Assembly: GCA_963706555.1 (NCBI GenBank)
Contig: OY970164.1
Span: 2,852,001-2,916,000, forward strand
Length of the DNA stretch: 64,000 bases
Source: Bog-473 sp963706555
GTDB lineage: Bacteria > Actinomycetota > Acidimicrobiia > Acidimicrobiales > RAAP-2
Direction: 5' to 3'
Under the pieces are notes generated by a model. That model made no database searches and was not told the DNA's origin. It saw nothing but the letters and a program-made list of their open reading frames with translations. Positions 44,417 through 53,454 of this stretch are shown here, piece after piece (the first letter of the stretch is position 1; each line of letters starts with the position of its first letter). The position numbers and the translations under genes are program-made.

Positions 44417-45625
44417 ATGTCGTCTGAAGTCGGGAAGGCTGACATCGACTACACGGACTTGTTCATTGAGATGGCCGTGGACCCGGCGGCGCCCTGGACG
44501 CGTTACCAGAAGCTCATCGAAAAGGGCGTCGTCGATGCAGGCGAGGGAAAGGTGCTGTTAGCGAGCAGGGAAGCAGTAGAGACCGCCTGCAGAAAGCCGC
44601 AGGTCTTCGCCATTGACGAGGCCGGCCTGTTCATGGGGAACGTGCGGTCGTTCAAGCCCCAGGGCATTGACCCGCCTCTGCAGACGAAATACCGGAAGAT
44701 CCTCGACCCCCTCTTTTCCCCGAAGAGAATGGATCTTCTCGAAGATGACGTTGCAGCCCGCGTCAATCGCTTCATAGACGGCTTCATCGACCGGGGCGAG
44801 TGCAATTTCACCGAAGAGTTCGCGATCCCGTTTCCCTCGTCCGTCTTCCTCGGCCTTATGGGTCTGCCGTACGACGACCTCGATCTCCTTCTGCGCTTCA
44901 AGGATGACATCATTCGTCCGGGCATCACACAGGGGAAACTTCTCGAAGGGGCACAGGAACGTCTCGAGTTCCAACTGAGCACCGGGCAGGAGATCTATGC
45001 GTACTACGAGGACCTCTTGGACGAACGTCAGCGGTCGCCCCAAGACGACATTCTCACGCACCTGCTGCACGCCGAGATCGATGGAGATCGGTTGACCCGC
45101 GAGGACATCCTCGACGTCTGCTTCCATTTCCTGCTGGCCGGCCTGGACACCGTGACCGACAACCTCACCTGCTTCTTTGCTTTCCTGGTCCAGCACCCCG
45201 ACTACCGGCGTCAACTTGTCGAGAATCCATCGATCATTCCCTCGGCGGTCGAGGAACTTCTGCGCTGGGAATCTGTTGTTCCGGCCGGGAGGCGGAGGGC
45301 CAAAGAGGACACCGAGCTTCTGGGATGTCCCATCAAGGCGGGCACTGCCGTGAGTCTTGGCTGGGCCCCCTCCAACTTCGATCCTGCGCAGTTCCCGGAT
45401 CCGCTCGAGGTCCAATTCGATCGCCAGCCCAATCGGCATTTTGCCTTTGGTGCCGGCGTGCATCGTTGCCTCGGGTCGCACCTTGCTCGTCGGGAGTTGC
45501 GCGTGACCTTGCGAGAATGGCACCGCCGCATTCCTGAGTATTCGTTGAAGCCGGGATCAGAGTTGGTGTACCAATCCCTGATGCGTTCCGTCGAGAACCT
45601 GATGTTGGTATGGCCGACGGCTTGA
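44417..45625 (+). CDS. Cytochrome P450
   Basis: 402 residues from ATG at 44417 with GGGGGAGGAG upstream. I-helix LAGLDTVTD, K-helix EELLR, haem loop FGAGVHRCLG with Cys351. It differs clearly from the P450 at 36629. It is followed on the same strand, 82 bp later, by a CoA-transferase gene, which suggests that hydroxylation and CoA-ester metabolism belong together. Confidence 0.95.
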   Translation: MSSEVGKADIDYTDLFIEMAVDPAAPWTRYQKLIEKGVVDAGEGKVLLASREAVETACRKPQVFAIDEAGLFMGNVRSFKPQGIDPPLQTKYRKILDPLFSPKRMDLLEDDVAARVNRFIDGFIDRGECNFTEEFAIPFPSSVFLGLMGLPYDDLDLLLRFKDDIIRPGITQGKLLEGAQERLEFQLSTGQEIYAYYEDLLDERQRSPQDDILTHLLHAEIDGDRLTREDILDVCFHFLLAGLDTVTDNLTCFFAFLVQHPDYRRQLVENPSIIPSAVEELLRWESVVPAGRRRAKEDTELLGCPIKAGTAVSLGWAPSNFDPAQFPDPLEVQFDRQPNRHFAFGAGVHRCLGSHLARRELRVTLREWHRRIPEYSLKPGSELVYQSLMRSVENLMLVWPTA

Positions 45626-45707
45626 CTCGTCTGGGTATCCTTCCTGACAACATCTTCTGCAGCCTGAAGACCCCTCTCTGTCCGGCTGTCGGCGAGGAAA
45701 GGCAGAT

Positions 45708-46916
45708 GTGATCGGACTGCTGGAAGGGATCCGGGTCGTTGAGACCGGAATACTGCTCTCCGTGGACAATCTCGGTAGCTTGCTGGGTGACGCAGGCGCC
45801 GACGTCATCAAGGTCGAGGCGCCTGGACTAGGCGACTACCTCCGGAATATCGGTCCTGTATTGGCGCCTGGTTGCTCGGTGGCTCATCTCGCGTCCAATA
45901 GGAACAAGCGAAGCGTGACCTTGGATCTGCGAACCGATGCCGGAAAAGCAGCGATGTCGCGCTTGATCGCGACGGCCGACGTGTTCATCACCGGGAACAT
46001 CGGAGACACGAATCGAAAGCTCGGTCTCGACTACGAGGCGTTGCGGGCCCTCAAACCGGACATTGTCTACTGCCAGGTGACCGGCTTCGGTTCGAGCGGG
46101 CCCTACGCCGACATTCCGACACATGGAAAGATGATGGACGCGCTGGGGGGCGGCACCCCCCCGATGGGAATCCGTGAGAACGGCTTGGTGGAAGCGGCAC
46201 CCGGAAGTCCTGTACCGGGCGGCAGCGGCGTCACGATCGGGCCGTTGTACGCCGCCTTTGGTGTCGCCGCCGGGCTCTCTCGTCGGGACCGGACAGGACT
46301 CGGGTGCTCTCTCGACGTCTCGTCCGCGGACAGCGTCCTGGCGGCCAAGCTGAATCCGGCGATAGAGGCTTTGAACGCGGACAAGGTCAATCAAGAAAAG
46401 CCGATGGGGGACCTCAGCCGCTCGGCGAAATACCAGCACTATCAAACCGCTGATGGAAAGTACATCCTCTTCTGCTGCATGGAACCGAAGTTCTGGGACA
46501 ACTTCTGTCGTGCGAGTGAGCGCGAAGACCTGGCCGCAAGGCATGACCGGTCACAAGCAGTCGACTTCGGGTTCGGTGACGAGGAGTTGCGCCGGGAACT
46601 ACAGAAGGTTTTTCACACCAGGTCCCAGCAGGAGTGGGTGGCGATCGCCGTTGACCGGGATATCCCGATGGGACCGGCCTTGGCGCTCAACGAAGTTGCT
46701 GCAGATCCGCATCTACAGGCGAGGGGGATGATCCTGCACGAGCACCATCCCCTGCTGGGGGACCTCCTTACTCTGGCCACGCCGGTTCGAGTGGCCGGCG
46801 AATCCTTCTCCGTTCGGTCGGCGCCCGCCCTCGGGGAGCAGACCGATGAGATCCTCGCCGCCCTCGGGTACACGGACGATGACATCGCGCGGCTCAGGGC
46901 CGAGGGCGTCGCATAG
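45708..46916 (+). CDS. Class III CoA-transferase family protein lacking the catalytic Asp
   Basis: 402 residues. N-terminal GIRVVETGILLSVDNLGSLLGDAGADVIKVEAPG and ADVFITGNIGDTNRKLGLDYEAL are typical. At the position of the catalytic Asp the sequence reads SGVTIGPLYAAFGVAAGL with Val175, so normal CoA-transfer chemistry is doubtful. It could be a racemase-like variant, a non-catalytic subunit, or an enzyme with a shifted nucleophile. GTG at 45708 follows GAGGAAAGG. Confidence 0.88.
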   Translation: MIGLLEGIRVVETGILLSVDNLGSLLGDAGADVIKVEAPGLGDYLRNIGPVLAPGCSVAHLASNRNKRSVTLDLRTDAGKAAMSRLIATADVFITGNIGDTNRKLGLDYEALRALKPDIVYCQVTGFGSSGPYADIPTHGKMMDALGGGTPPMGIRENGLVEAAPGSPVPGGSGVTIGPLYAAFGVAAGLSRRDRTGLGCSLDVSSADSVLAAKLNPAIEALNADKVNQEKPMGDLSRSAKYQHYQTADGKYILFCCMEPKFWDNFCRASEREDLAARHDRSQAVDFGFGDEELRRELQKVFHTRSQQEWVAIAVDRDIPMGPALALNEVAADPHLQARGMILHEHHPLLGDLLTLATPVRVAGESFSVRSAPALGEQTDEILAALGYTDDDIARLRAEGVA

Positions 46917-46956
46917 CGGCTTCACTCTCGCGAAGGTCTGCGGCCTCAGCCGGCAG

Positions 46957-47685
46957 TCAGGCCACCGCCCCTTGGTCCGCCTCTCCGAGATAGCGATCCA
47001 GAACTTCCTGGCCGGCTTCGGACGCCGGGCCCGACCACCCGACCCGACCCCGGGTGAGGATGACGCAGCTGTCGGCGAGCGCGAGCGCGCGGTGCACGAA
47101 CTGCTCGATGAGCACGATGGTGATGCCGCTTTGCGCCGCCTCCTCGAGGCTCCGGAACACTGACTCGGCCACGATCGGCGCCAGACCCAGGGACATCTCG
47201 TCGGCGATGATGAGGCGCGGCGGAACCGCGAGTGCCCGGGCCAGAGCGAGCATCTGCTGTTCTCCACCCGAAAGGCTCCCAGCCCTTTGGGTACGCCGCT
47301 GCCCGAGCACGGGGAAAAGCCCGATTGCCCGGTCGATCGAGCCTGCCCTATCCGCTCGCTTCTCCTGCGCGACGGCCATCCGCAGGTTGTCGAGCACGGA
47401 GAGGCCGGGGAAGATGCCCCTGCCTTCGGGGATGTACGTCAGGCCGAGCTTGCGAATGTGGTGGGTCGACTGCCCGGTGATCGTGATCCCATCGAAGGTC
47501 ACACGACCGTTCGCCGCGGGTACGAGCCCCGAAACTGTGCGGGCCAATGTGCTCTTCCCTGCTCCGTTGGCACCGAGCACCGCGGTGACCGAGCCTGGCG
47601 CCACCCCCAGGGAGACGTCGAACAGGGCCTGAGAGGTCCCGTAACGTACGTCGAGGTTTTCGACCACCAGCAGTGGCTCGGTCAC
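46957..47685 (-). CDS. livF: Branched-chain-amino-acid-type ABC transporter ATPase (LivF)
   Basis: 242 residues. Walker A GANGAGKST, signature LSGGEQQML, Walker B LIIADEMSLGL (the catalytic Glu is present). The LivF-specific RGIFPGLSVLDNLRMA segment follows IPEG. It starts with GTG behind GGGGAGGCACA and overlaps the livG stop by four bases. It is the last gene of the importer operon. Confidence 0.93.
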   Translation of the reverse strand: MTEPLLVVENLDVRYGTSQALFDVSLGVAPGSVTAVLGANGAGKSTLARTVSGLVPAANGRVTFDGITITGQSTHHIRKLGLTYIPEGRGIFPGLSVLDNLRMAVAQEKRADRAGSIDRAIGLFPVLGQRRTQRAGSLSGGEQQMLALARALAVPPRLIIADEMSLGLAPIVAESVFRSLEEAAQSGITIVLIEQFVHRALALADSCVILTRGRVGWSGPASEAGQEVLDRYLGEADQGAVA

Positions 47686-48659
47686 TGTGCCTCCCCTGCG
47701 TCGGCCGCCGCCTCAGACCCCGGACCAGCTGCAGCCGGAGCTGCAGGCTCAGCAGGAGCTGGAGCTGGAGCTGGAGGCTCAGCTGGAGCTGGAGCTGGAG
47801 CTGGAGCTGTCGCCGTGTTGTCTTCGTCACCCAGGTAGGCCGAGCGGACGGCGGCATTGCCCCGGATCTCCGAGGGAGTGCCCGAGGCGATGAGCTCACC
47901 GAAATCGAGTACGAAGATCTTGCTCGAAAGGGAGAGGACAGTCGCCACGTCGTGCTCGACCATCAACAGGGACACCTTGCGTTGGTCGTTCTGCACCACC
48001 CGGCGAAAGACCATGGCCAGGTTCTCCGACTCACGCATGTCAAGACCGGAGAGTGGCTCGTCGAGGAGGACCACATCGGGGCGCGTGGCCAGTGCCCGGG
48101 CGATCTCCACCAACCGGCTCATGCCGAGCGGGAGCGCCCCGACTGCGGCCCGGGCCACGTGCGTGAGGTCCAGGAGCTCGAGCAACTGGTCGACGCGTTC
48201 GTTCTCCTCCGCTCCCGGCGGGAGCAACGAGCGAGGATCCACCATGTCGCTCCAGAGCCGTCTCCGGGCGTAACGAACGCGGTGTGCCAGGACGAGGTGC
48301 TCGCGCACCGTGAGGCCCATGAAGAGCTCGGGCTGTTGGAACGTCCGGGCCAATCCCTCACGAGCTCGCAGTTGTGGGCTGGCGTTCGTGACGTCCTTGC
48401 CACGGAGGAAGACGCGACCGGTGGCGGGACGCAGAAGGCCCGAGAATACGGCGAAGAGGGTGGACTTTCCCGCCCCGTTCGGCCCGACGAGCCCGATGAT
48501 CGCTCCCGGAGGTACCTCGAGTCCCACGTCGGAGAGGGCCGTCAATCCACCGAACCGCACGGTGATGCCGGTCGCCGACAACACGGGAACTGTCGGGTCG
48601 GAGTCGCCTGACCCGGCATCCCCTGAACGCAGAGGACCAGTGGCCGTGTCCATGCTCAC
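47682..48659 (-). CDS. livG: Branched-chain-amino-acid-type ABC transporter ATPase (LivG) with Ala/Pro-rich tail
   Basis: About 325 residues. Walker A GPNGAGKST, the LivG-type signature LPLGMSRLVEIARAL, Walker B VVLLDEPLSGLD, switch His in MVEHD. A C-terminal tail of about 45 residues consists of repeats of APAPAE and Ala, encoded by a GAGCTG-type hexamer repeat. GTG at 48659 is best placed behind GAGG and overlaps the permease stop; ATG at 48653 is the alternative. Confidence 0.92.
   Translation of the reverse strand: MSMDTATGPLRSGDAGSGDSDPTVPVLSATGITVRFGGLTALSDVGLEVPPGAIIGLVGPNGAGKSTLFAVFSGLLRPATGRVFLRGKDVTNASPQLRAREGLARTFQQPELFMGLTVREHLVLAHRVRYARRRLWSDMVDPRSLLPPGAEENERVDQLLELLDLTHVARAAVGALPLGMSRLVEIARALATRPDVVLLDEPLSGLDMRESENLAMVFRRVVQNDQRKVSLLMVEHDVATVLSLSSKIFVLDFGELIASGTPSEIRGNAAVRSAYLGDEDNTATAPAPAPAPAEPPAPAPAPAEPAAPAAAGPGSEAAADAGEAQ
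47753..47809 (-). repeat. Hexanucleotide repeat (GGAGCT) in livG 3' end
   Basis: Nine to ten GGAGCT units with one interruption encode the Ala-Pro tail. The unit length is a multiple of three, so copy-number change would alter tail length without shifting the frame. Confidence 0.8.
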
Positions 48660-50692
48660 GAGGGAACCTCTTCGACGAGTTGACCGGAGGCCAGGGCCTG
48701 TGCCGGCATGGGCTGCGTCGCAGGGAGGCCGTCCGTCGAACCGGGTGCACCTGTCGATGAGGAACGCCGATCCGCCCATTCGAAGACCCACTTACGGAAC
48801 ATTTCGCCACCTTGCTCGAGGCTGCCATCTGGGAATTTCGCCACACCGATGGCGCCAAGGCCGAAGAGGATGGCCGGAAGTTGCCCCGTCCATGACGGAA
48901 GATACGCCAAGGCGAGCGCCGGGAGCATGGTGAAGGACAGGCCGGCGACGAGGGCGGCTGCGTTGGAACGAATCCCGATCGTGACCAGTGCCGCGAGCCA
49001 GACCACGCCGAGGAAGGTGGCGAACTCGCCCGGCTGTGCCGACGTCTGTGCGGTCACCAGGAACCCCCCGCCGATCCCTGCGACCAGTGCCCCCAGTCCG
49101 GCCACGAGGATCTTCATCTGCACCACGCTGATGCCCAGTGTGCGGGATCCGGGTGGGCTCCAGCGGACGGCGTTGAGCGCGAGCCCTGTCGTCGATCTTC
49201 GTAGATTCATGACGAAGAGGCCGATGATCGAGAATGCGGCCAGGCACACGTAGGCGAACGCCTTGTCGGTGACCGCCCACGAGGGGCGGTTCAGGTTCAC
49301 GCCCAGCCCACCGTTCGTGAAGATGCCGAAGGTGAAGACGAGGTTCTCCATGAGCAAACCGAAGGTCAAGGTGACCAGAGCGACGTAGAGATCTCCCAGC
49401 CGGATGGTCAAGAAGCCGATGATGAGGCCCATGGGTAGTGCAACGAGACCGCCCACGACGATGGCCGCCAGGACAGGCCATCCGTGGTTGGTGGCCAGTT
49501 GGGATGCGGTGAGCGCACCCACGCCGGCGAAAGTGATCTGGCAGAGCCAGATCATGCCTCCCTCGCCCGTCACCAGGGTGAAGGACAGGAAGATGATGCC
49601 GTAGGCGAACGCTTGCGCGACCAGACCGACCCAGAATCCCTGGACGACGAGCGGGAGAATTGCGGCGATCACCATCAGCAGTGCCGACCCGCCGTACTTG
49701 CCGATCCAGCCCAGCCGTTTGCTTTCGACGATCATTGATGTCGACCCCGCCAGCCGGTTGGCGCCTTGGGGGGTGATCGCACGGTCCAGCGCACCGCCGA
49801 CCCGACCCGAGTCGCTGTCGAGGTCCCGCCGTATGAGGCTGTAGATCAGGAACAGCGCGATGATCATGAAGGGCACGGCATCGACGACCTCGGTCGTCCA
49901 GTTACTCGAGGGCGGCAGGTAGCGCTGAATGAGCGACGTCACGACGCCCATGCCCAGGCCCACACCGACGGCAATAGGCAGGCTGCGGAACCGCGCCGCG
50001 ATGACCGCCGCAAATGCGGCGGCGATGAGAAGGGTGAAGTTGCCCGAGTCCAGCCCGATGATGGGGGCGGCCAGCACGCCGGCCAATCCGGCGAAGAACG
50101 TGCTCACGGCCCAGACGCCGATGGAGACTGCGCTCGGGCTGGTTCCCGAGAGGGCCGTCATGGCGGGGGAGTCCACGAGGGCTCGAACTTTGAGGCCGAC
50201 GTCTGTGTAGCGGAGGACCACGGAGCCGAGAAGCACGGTGGCGATGACGCTGATATAGACGATGACCTGGTCCAGGGTCACCGCGACGCCGATGAAGTTG
50301 AAGACCCGGACCGGCTGTGGCGCCAGGCCGGGAGCCGACGAAATGGCTTGGTTGCCGAAAATCAAGGTGGTGAGGGCCGGGATGGCGACGAGGAGTCCGA
50401 GCGTCGCCACAACCTTGACCAGGGGCGACGACAGTCGAAGGTGCCTGAAGAGGATGAAATAGAGAAAAACACCGAGTGCGGGTCCGGCGACCACAATCGA
50501 CACCAGAGCCGAATACGGGATGCCCCAGCCTTCCTGCGTGTGCAGGTAGTAATAGAAGCGCGCCACGAAGAAGGCCAGGGCGCCGAATGCAAAGTTCAGA
50601 ATGCCCGACGAGACGTAGGTAATGACCAGCCCGGCGGAGGCGATCGCATAGATCCCCCCGAGTACCAGTCCGGCGATTACGTATTGCAGCAT
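48656..50692 (-). CDS. Fused LivH-LivM-type ABC permease
   Basis: 678 residues, two permease halves in one chain. The LivH-like half covers about residues 1-300 (LQYVIAGLVLGGIYAIASAGLVITYVSSGILNFAFGALAF). The LivM-like half covers about 320-620 (FAYGIIFLSFTLVTGEGGMIWLCQITFAGVGA). About 16-18 membrane helices are expected. A soluble C-terminal tail of about 60 residues follows. ATG is preceded by GGGGGGAGG. It is the first gene of a three-gene operon with livG and livF, divergent from the binding protein. Confidence 0.92.
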   Translation of the reverse strand: MLQYVIAGLVLGGIYAIASAGLVITYVSSGILNFAFGALAFFVARFYYYLHTQEGWGIPYSALVSIVVAGPALGVFLYFILFRHLRLSSPLVKVVATLGLLVAIPALTTLIFGNQAISSAPGLAPQPVRVFNFIGVAVTLDQVIVYISVIATVLLGSVVLRYTDVGLKVRALVDSPAMTALSGTSPSAVSIGVWAVSTFFAGLAGVLAAPIIGLDSGNFTLLIAAAFAAVIAARFRSLPIAVGVGLGMGVVTSLIQRYLPPSSNWTTEVVDAVPFMIIALFLIYSLIRRDLDSDSGRVGGALDRAITPQGANRLAGSTSMIVESKRLGWIGKYGGSALLMVIAAILPLVVQGFWVGLVAQAFAYGIIFLSFTLVTGEGGMIWLCQITFAGVGALTASQLATNHGWPVLAAIVVGGLVALPMGLIIGFLTIRLGDLYVALVTLTFGLLMENLVFTFGIFTNGGLGVNLNRPSWAVTDKAFAYVCLAAFSIIGLFVMNLRRSTTGLALNAVRWSPPGSRTLGISVVQMKILVAGLGALVAGIGGGFLVTAQTSAQPGEFATFLGVVWLAALVTIGIRSNAAALVAGLSFTMLPALALAYLPSWTGQLPAILFGLGAIGVAKFPDGSLEQGGEMFRKWVFEWADRRSSSTGAPGSTDGLPATQPMPAQALASGQLVEEVPS

Positions 50693-51022
50693 TCAGCGCC
50701 TCCCCCCTGCATCGATGGCACTTTCCCGAACTGGATCGGTTTCGGACTCTGACTTGGATCGACGTATCGAGGAGCAGCGCTCCCTGTTGCTGAAGGCTCC
50801 TGTCCTCTCACCGGCGAGGATTGAGTGGGTCGACCGTACATCATTGTTCCGGCCGCATCCAACGTCTGACCATACTTCGTCAGGATCCTTCGGTAAGGTC
50901 TGTGTTTGACGGTTTGCACATCAAATCGTAACTTGACGAAAACAATCAGAAAGTAATCACAAAGAAACAGCGCATGCCGTCCGCACTGTCGGCTGATGTA
51001 CATCACTTCCCGGGGGGGATCA
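50693..51022. other. Divergent promoter region of the importer
   Basis: No gene here. The 330 bp separate the permease operon (minus) and the binding-protein gene (plus), and must hold both promoters. Confidence 0.5.
50906..50934 (+). promoter_or_regulatory. Candidate promoter of the solute-binding-protein gene
   Basis: -35 TTGACG (50906-50911), 17-bp spacer, -10 TAACTT (50929-50934). It leaves a leader of about 80 nt before the GTG at 51023. Supported by match and position only. Confidence 0.45.
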
Positions 51023-52267
51023 GTGAAAAAGCACCTGGTCAAGTCCGCAGTTTCCGCAGTGGCAGCAGTCGCTGGTCTGTCCGCCCTCGTCGTCGTTCCG
51101 GCAGGTTCCGCCTCGGCCGCCGGCCCACCGATCAAGATCGCCTTGATCACCTCGGAAACCGGGATCGCCGCGTCCGAATTCGCGACCACACCTCAGGGGT
51201 TTCTCTCTCGCATCGATCTGCAGAACGCCCAGGGCGGCGTGAACGGCCGCAAGCTCCAGGGGATCGTCATCAACGACCAGGGCAGTTTGACCACGGTCGT
51301 GACTGCCGTGCAGCAGGCCATCTCCGAGGGTGCGGTCGGGATCGTGAATGCCACCCCGTTCTTCTTCAATGCGTACAAGTACGCACAGCAAGCCCATATC
51401 CCGGTCACCGGCGGTAGCTTCGATGGCTCCGAGTGGGGCCAGCAGCCCAATACCAACATGTTCGCCTCCGACACGGGAAGTGTGGATCCGACCTTCCCGA
51501 TCAACACGGGCCTGGCCCAGTTCTTCAAGGCCCACGGCGGCACCGTCTTGGGCACCTACGGGTACGGCGTCTCTGTCTCATCCTCCCGTGCGGCCAGCGG
51601 TACCGCGACTGCAGCCAAGAAGGTGGGCATAAAGGCGGGTGTCGTCGACACATCCATCCCGTTCGGCGGCGTGGCATTCACGACTGAGGCGCTTGCCGCC
51701 AAGTCGGCGGGCGTGAACACCCTCTACGGCACGATGGACGACAACTCCAACTTCGCCCTCCTCACCGCCATGCAGCAAGCGGGGGTGAAGCTCAAGGTCG
51801 TCGAGTTCCCGACCGGCTACGAGCCGGACATCATCCACCAGCCGATCTGGAAGTCGCTCCAGGGGGTCTTCTTCTCTGCCGAGTTCCGGCCCTTCTCCAT
51901 TCCGAACGCAGGGACGAAGGTGATGGCAGCGGCCTTGCAGAAGTACGCACACCGCAAGCCTTCTGACTTCCCGACGTACAACATCTACGAGGGTTGGGCC
52001 GGCGCGGACCTGATGATCAAGGGCATTCAGCTGTCAGGCAAGAACCCCACGTCAGCAGCGATCATCAAGAACTTGCGGCAGGTGAAGAACTACAGCGCCA
52101 ACGGCATCTTGCCGTACAACATCGACTATTCGACGATATTCGGCCACAACCCGGCGAAGTCGTGCGGCTGGTACATGGAAGCAGAGAAGAACGGTTTCGT
52201 CCCGACGACCCAGGCTCCCGTCTGCGCCGGCTACATCCCGAATTCCGGGACGCCGGTCACTTCCTGA
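51023..52267 (+). CDS. ABC-transporter solute-binding protein, branched-chain amino acid type
   Basis: 414 residues. The signal peptide (VKKHLVKSAVSAVAAVAGLSALVVVPAGSASA) has an AxA site and no lipobox. The mature Peripla_BP_6 domain is close to that of 30028-31269 (shared PNAGTK, ALQKY.HR.PSDFPTY, GADLMIKG, KNPTSA, TIFGH). Two C-terminal Cys are conserved between the two. It lies divergent to its permease/ATPase operon. The ligand is unknown; the HAAT class handles amino acids, amides and aromatic acids. Confidence 0.92.
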   Translation: MKKHLVKSAVSAVAAVAGLSALVVVPAGSASAAGPPIKIALITSETGIAASEFATTPQGFLSRIDLQNAQGGVNGRKLQGIVINDQGSLTTVVTAVQQAISEGAVGIVNATPFFFNAYKYAQQAHIPVTGGSFDGSEWGQQPNTNMFASDTGSVDPTFPINTGLAQFFKAHGGTVLGTYGYGVSVSSSRAASGTATAAKKVGIKAGVVDTSIPFGGVAFTTEALAAKSAGVNTLYGTMDDNSNFALLTAMQQAGVKLKVVEFPTGYEPDIIHQPIWKSLQGVFFSAEFRPFSIPNAGTKVMAAALQKYAHRKPSDFPTYNIYEGWAGADLMIKGIQLSGKNPTSAAIIKNLRQVKNYSANGILPYNIDYSTIFGHNPAKSCGWYMEAEKNGFVPTTQAPVCAGYIPNSGTPVTS

Positions 52268-52488
52268 CCCTTCTCACCTCACCCTTCCGACCACCACGCC
52301 GAAGTACCGCTGACCTCGGATTCGGGCCGCGGGCCATTTTCACCCGGTTGGTCGTCCACCTGATGCGGTAGAAAGACGGCGTCATATCGGGTGGGGTCCA
52401 GCATGGCGCTGCGTGCCGGCCTCGCGCGCCGGGACTCGCACGGGCAAGGACGGTTGTCACCGGGTGGCAGCGAGAGAGGAGTGGGCAA

Positions 52489-53355
52489 ATGGCCAGTGCT
52501 GACATCAATGGCATGCAGATCGCGTACGAGCTGATCGGAGAGGGTCGACCTTGGGTGATCACGCCCGGTGGTCGCTACAGCAAGGATGCTCCCGGCGTCC
52601 GCCAGTTGGCCGAAGCGCTCGCCGCGGACAGCAACCAGGTGCTGATCTGGGATCGACCCAACACGGGTGCGTCCGACGTGAACTTCACCGGTGACTCCGA
52701 ATCGGAGATGCAGGCCGATGCCCTGGCCGGCCTCCTCCGCCACCTCGATGTCGGCCCGGCGATCATTTTCGGCGGGTCCGGCGGGTCGCGGGTCTCGTTG
52801 CTCACGGGTGCCCGACACCCTGACGTGGCGGCGGGCCTCGCCCTGGTGTGGGTCAGCGGCGGCACCTACGGACTCATGCAGCTCGCCGTGGTCTACGCCG
52901 GCGATCCCATCAAAGCGGCCTGGACCGGCGGCATGGAGGCCGTGATCGAGCTGCCGGCCTGGAGCGAGGTCCTCGAGCGCAATCCGCGGAACCGGCAGAT
53001 CTTCCTCGACCACGATCCCAAGGAGTTCATCGAAACGCTCGAGCGCTGGATGCGGGCCTATTCGCCCGATCCTGCGATCACGGTCCCCGGCCTCCTCGAT
53101 GCGGACTACGTCGACATCGACATCCCCGCCGTCGTATTCCGGAGCGGCGCCAGCGACCCTCACCATCCGCGGGTCACCTCCGAGAAGGTGGCGAGCCTCA
53201 TCCCCGGTGCTCGGTTGCTCGAGCCCCCGTGGGGTGACCGGGAATGGATCGAGCGGGGCCAGGCCTCGGCCAAGGGCGAGGGGGGGATCTTCGAACGGTG
53301 GCCCCTTCTGGCCCCCCAGCTCCTGGAGTTCGCCGCCACCGTCCCCCGGCGCTGA
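52489..53355 (+). CDS. Alpha/beta-hydrolase
   Basis: 288 residues. The nucleophile elbow IIFGGSGGSRVSLL has GxSxG. A late Asp in FRSGASDPHHPRVTSEKVASLIPGARLLEPPWG gives acid and base candidates, although the usual His is not in a classic GH context. The N-terminal ITPGGRYSKDAPG carries the oxyanion loop. ATG follows GAGAGAGGAG. It is probably an esterase or C-C hydrolase of the catabolic set. Confidence 0.85.
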   Translation: MASADINGMQIAYELIGEGRPWVITPGGRYSKDAPGVRQLAEALAADSNQVLIWDRPNTGASDVNFTGDSESEMQADALAGLLRHLDVGPAIIFGGSGGSRVSLLTGARHPDVAAGLALVWVSGGTYGLMQLAVVYAGDPIKAAWTGGMEAVIELPAWSEVLERNPRNRQIFLDHDPKEFIETLERWMRAYSPDPAITVPGLLDADYVDIDIPAVVFRSGASDPHHPRVTSEKVASLIPGARLLEPPWGDREWIERGQASAKGEGGIFERWPLLAPQLLEFAATVPRR

Positions 53356-53454
53356 GCGCTCACCCGAGGGCCCGCCGGCCCCTCTGAGCCTGGCTGACCG
53401 ATGGGTACACTCGCAACACGCTGGCCGCGAGGCCGTGGACAGACGGGGGGCAGC

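Noticed and set aside
47753..47809. Hexamer repeat as an on/off phase-variation switch for livG
   Set aside because: Unit length is a multiple of three, so changes alter tail length but do not shift the frame.
49766..50752. 328-codon plus-strand frame
   Set aside because: It is antisense to the fused permease, rich in Asp/Arg/Gly, and has no domain.
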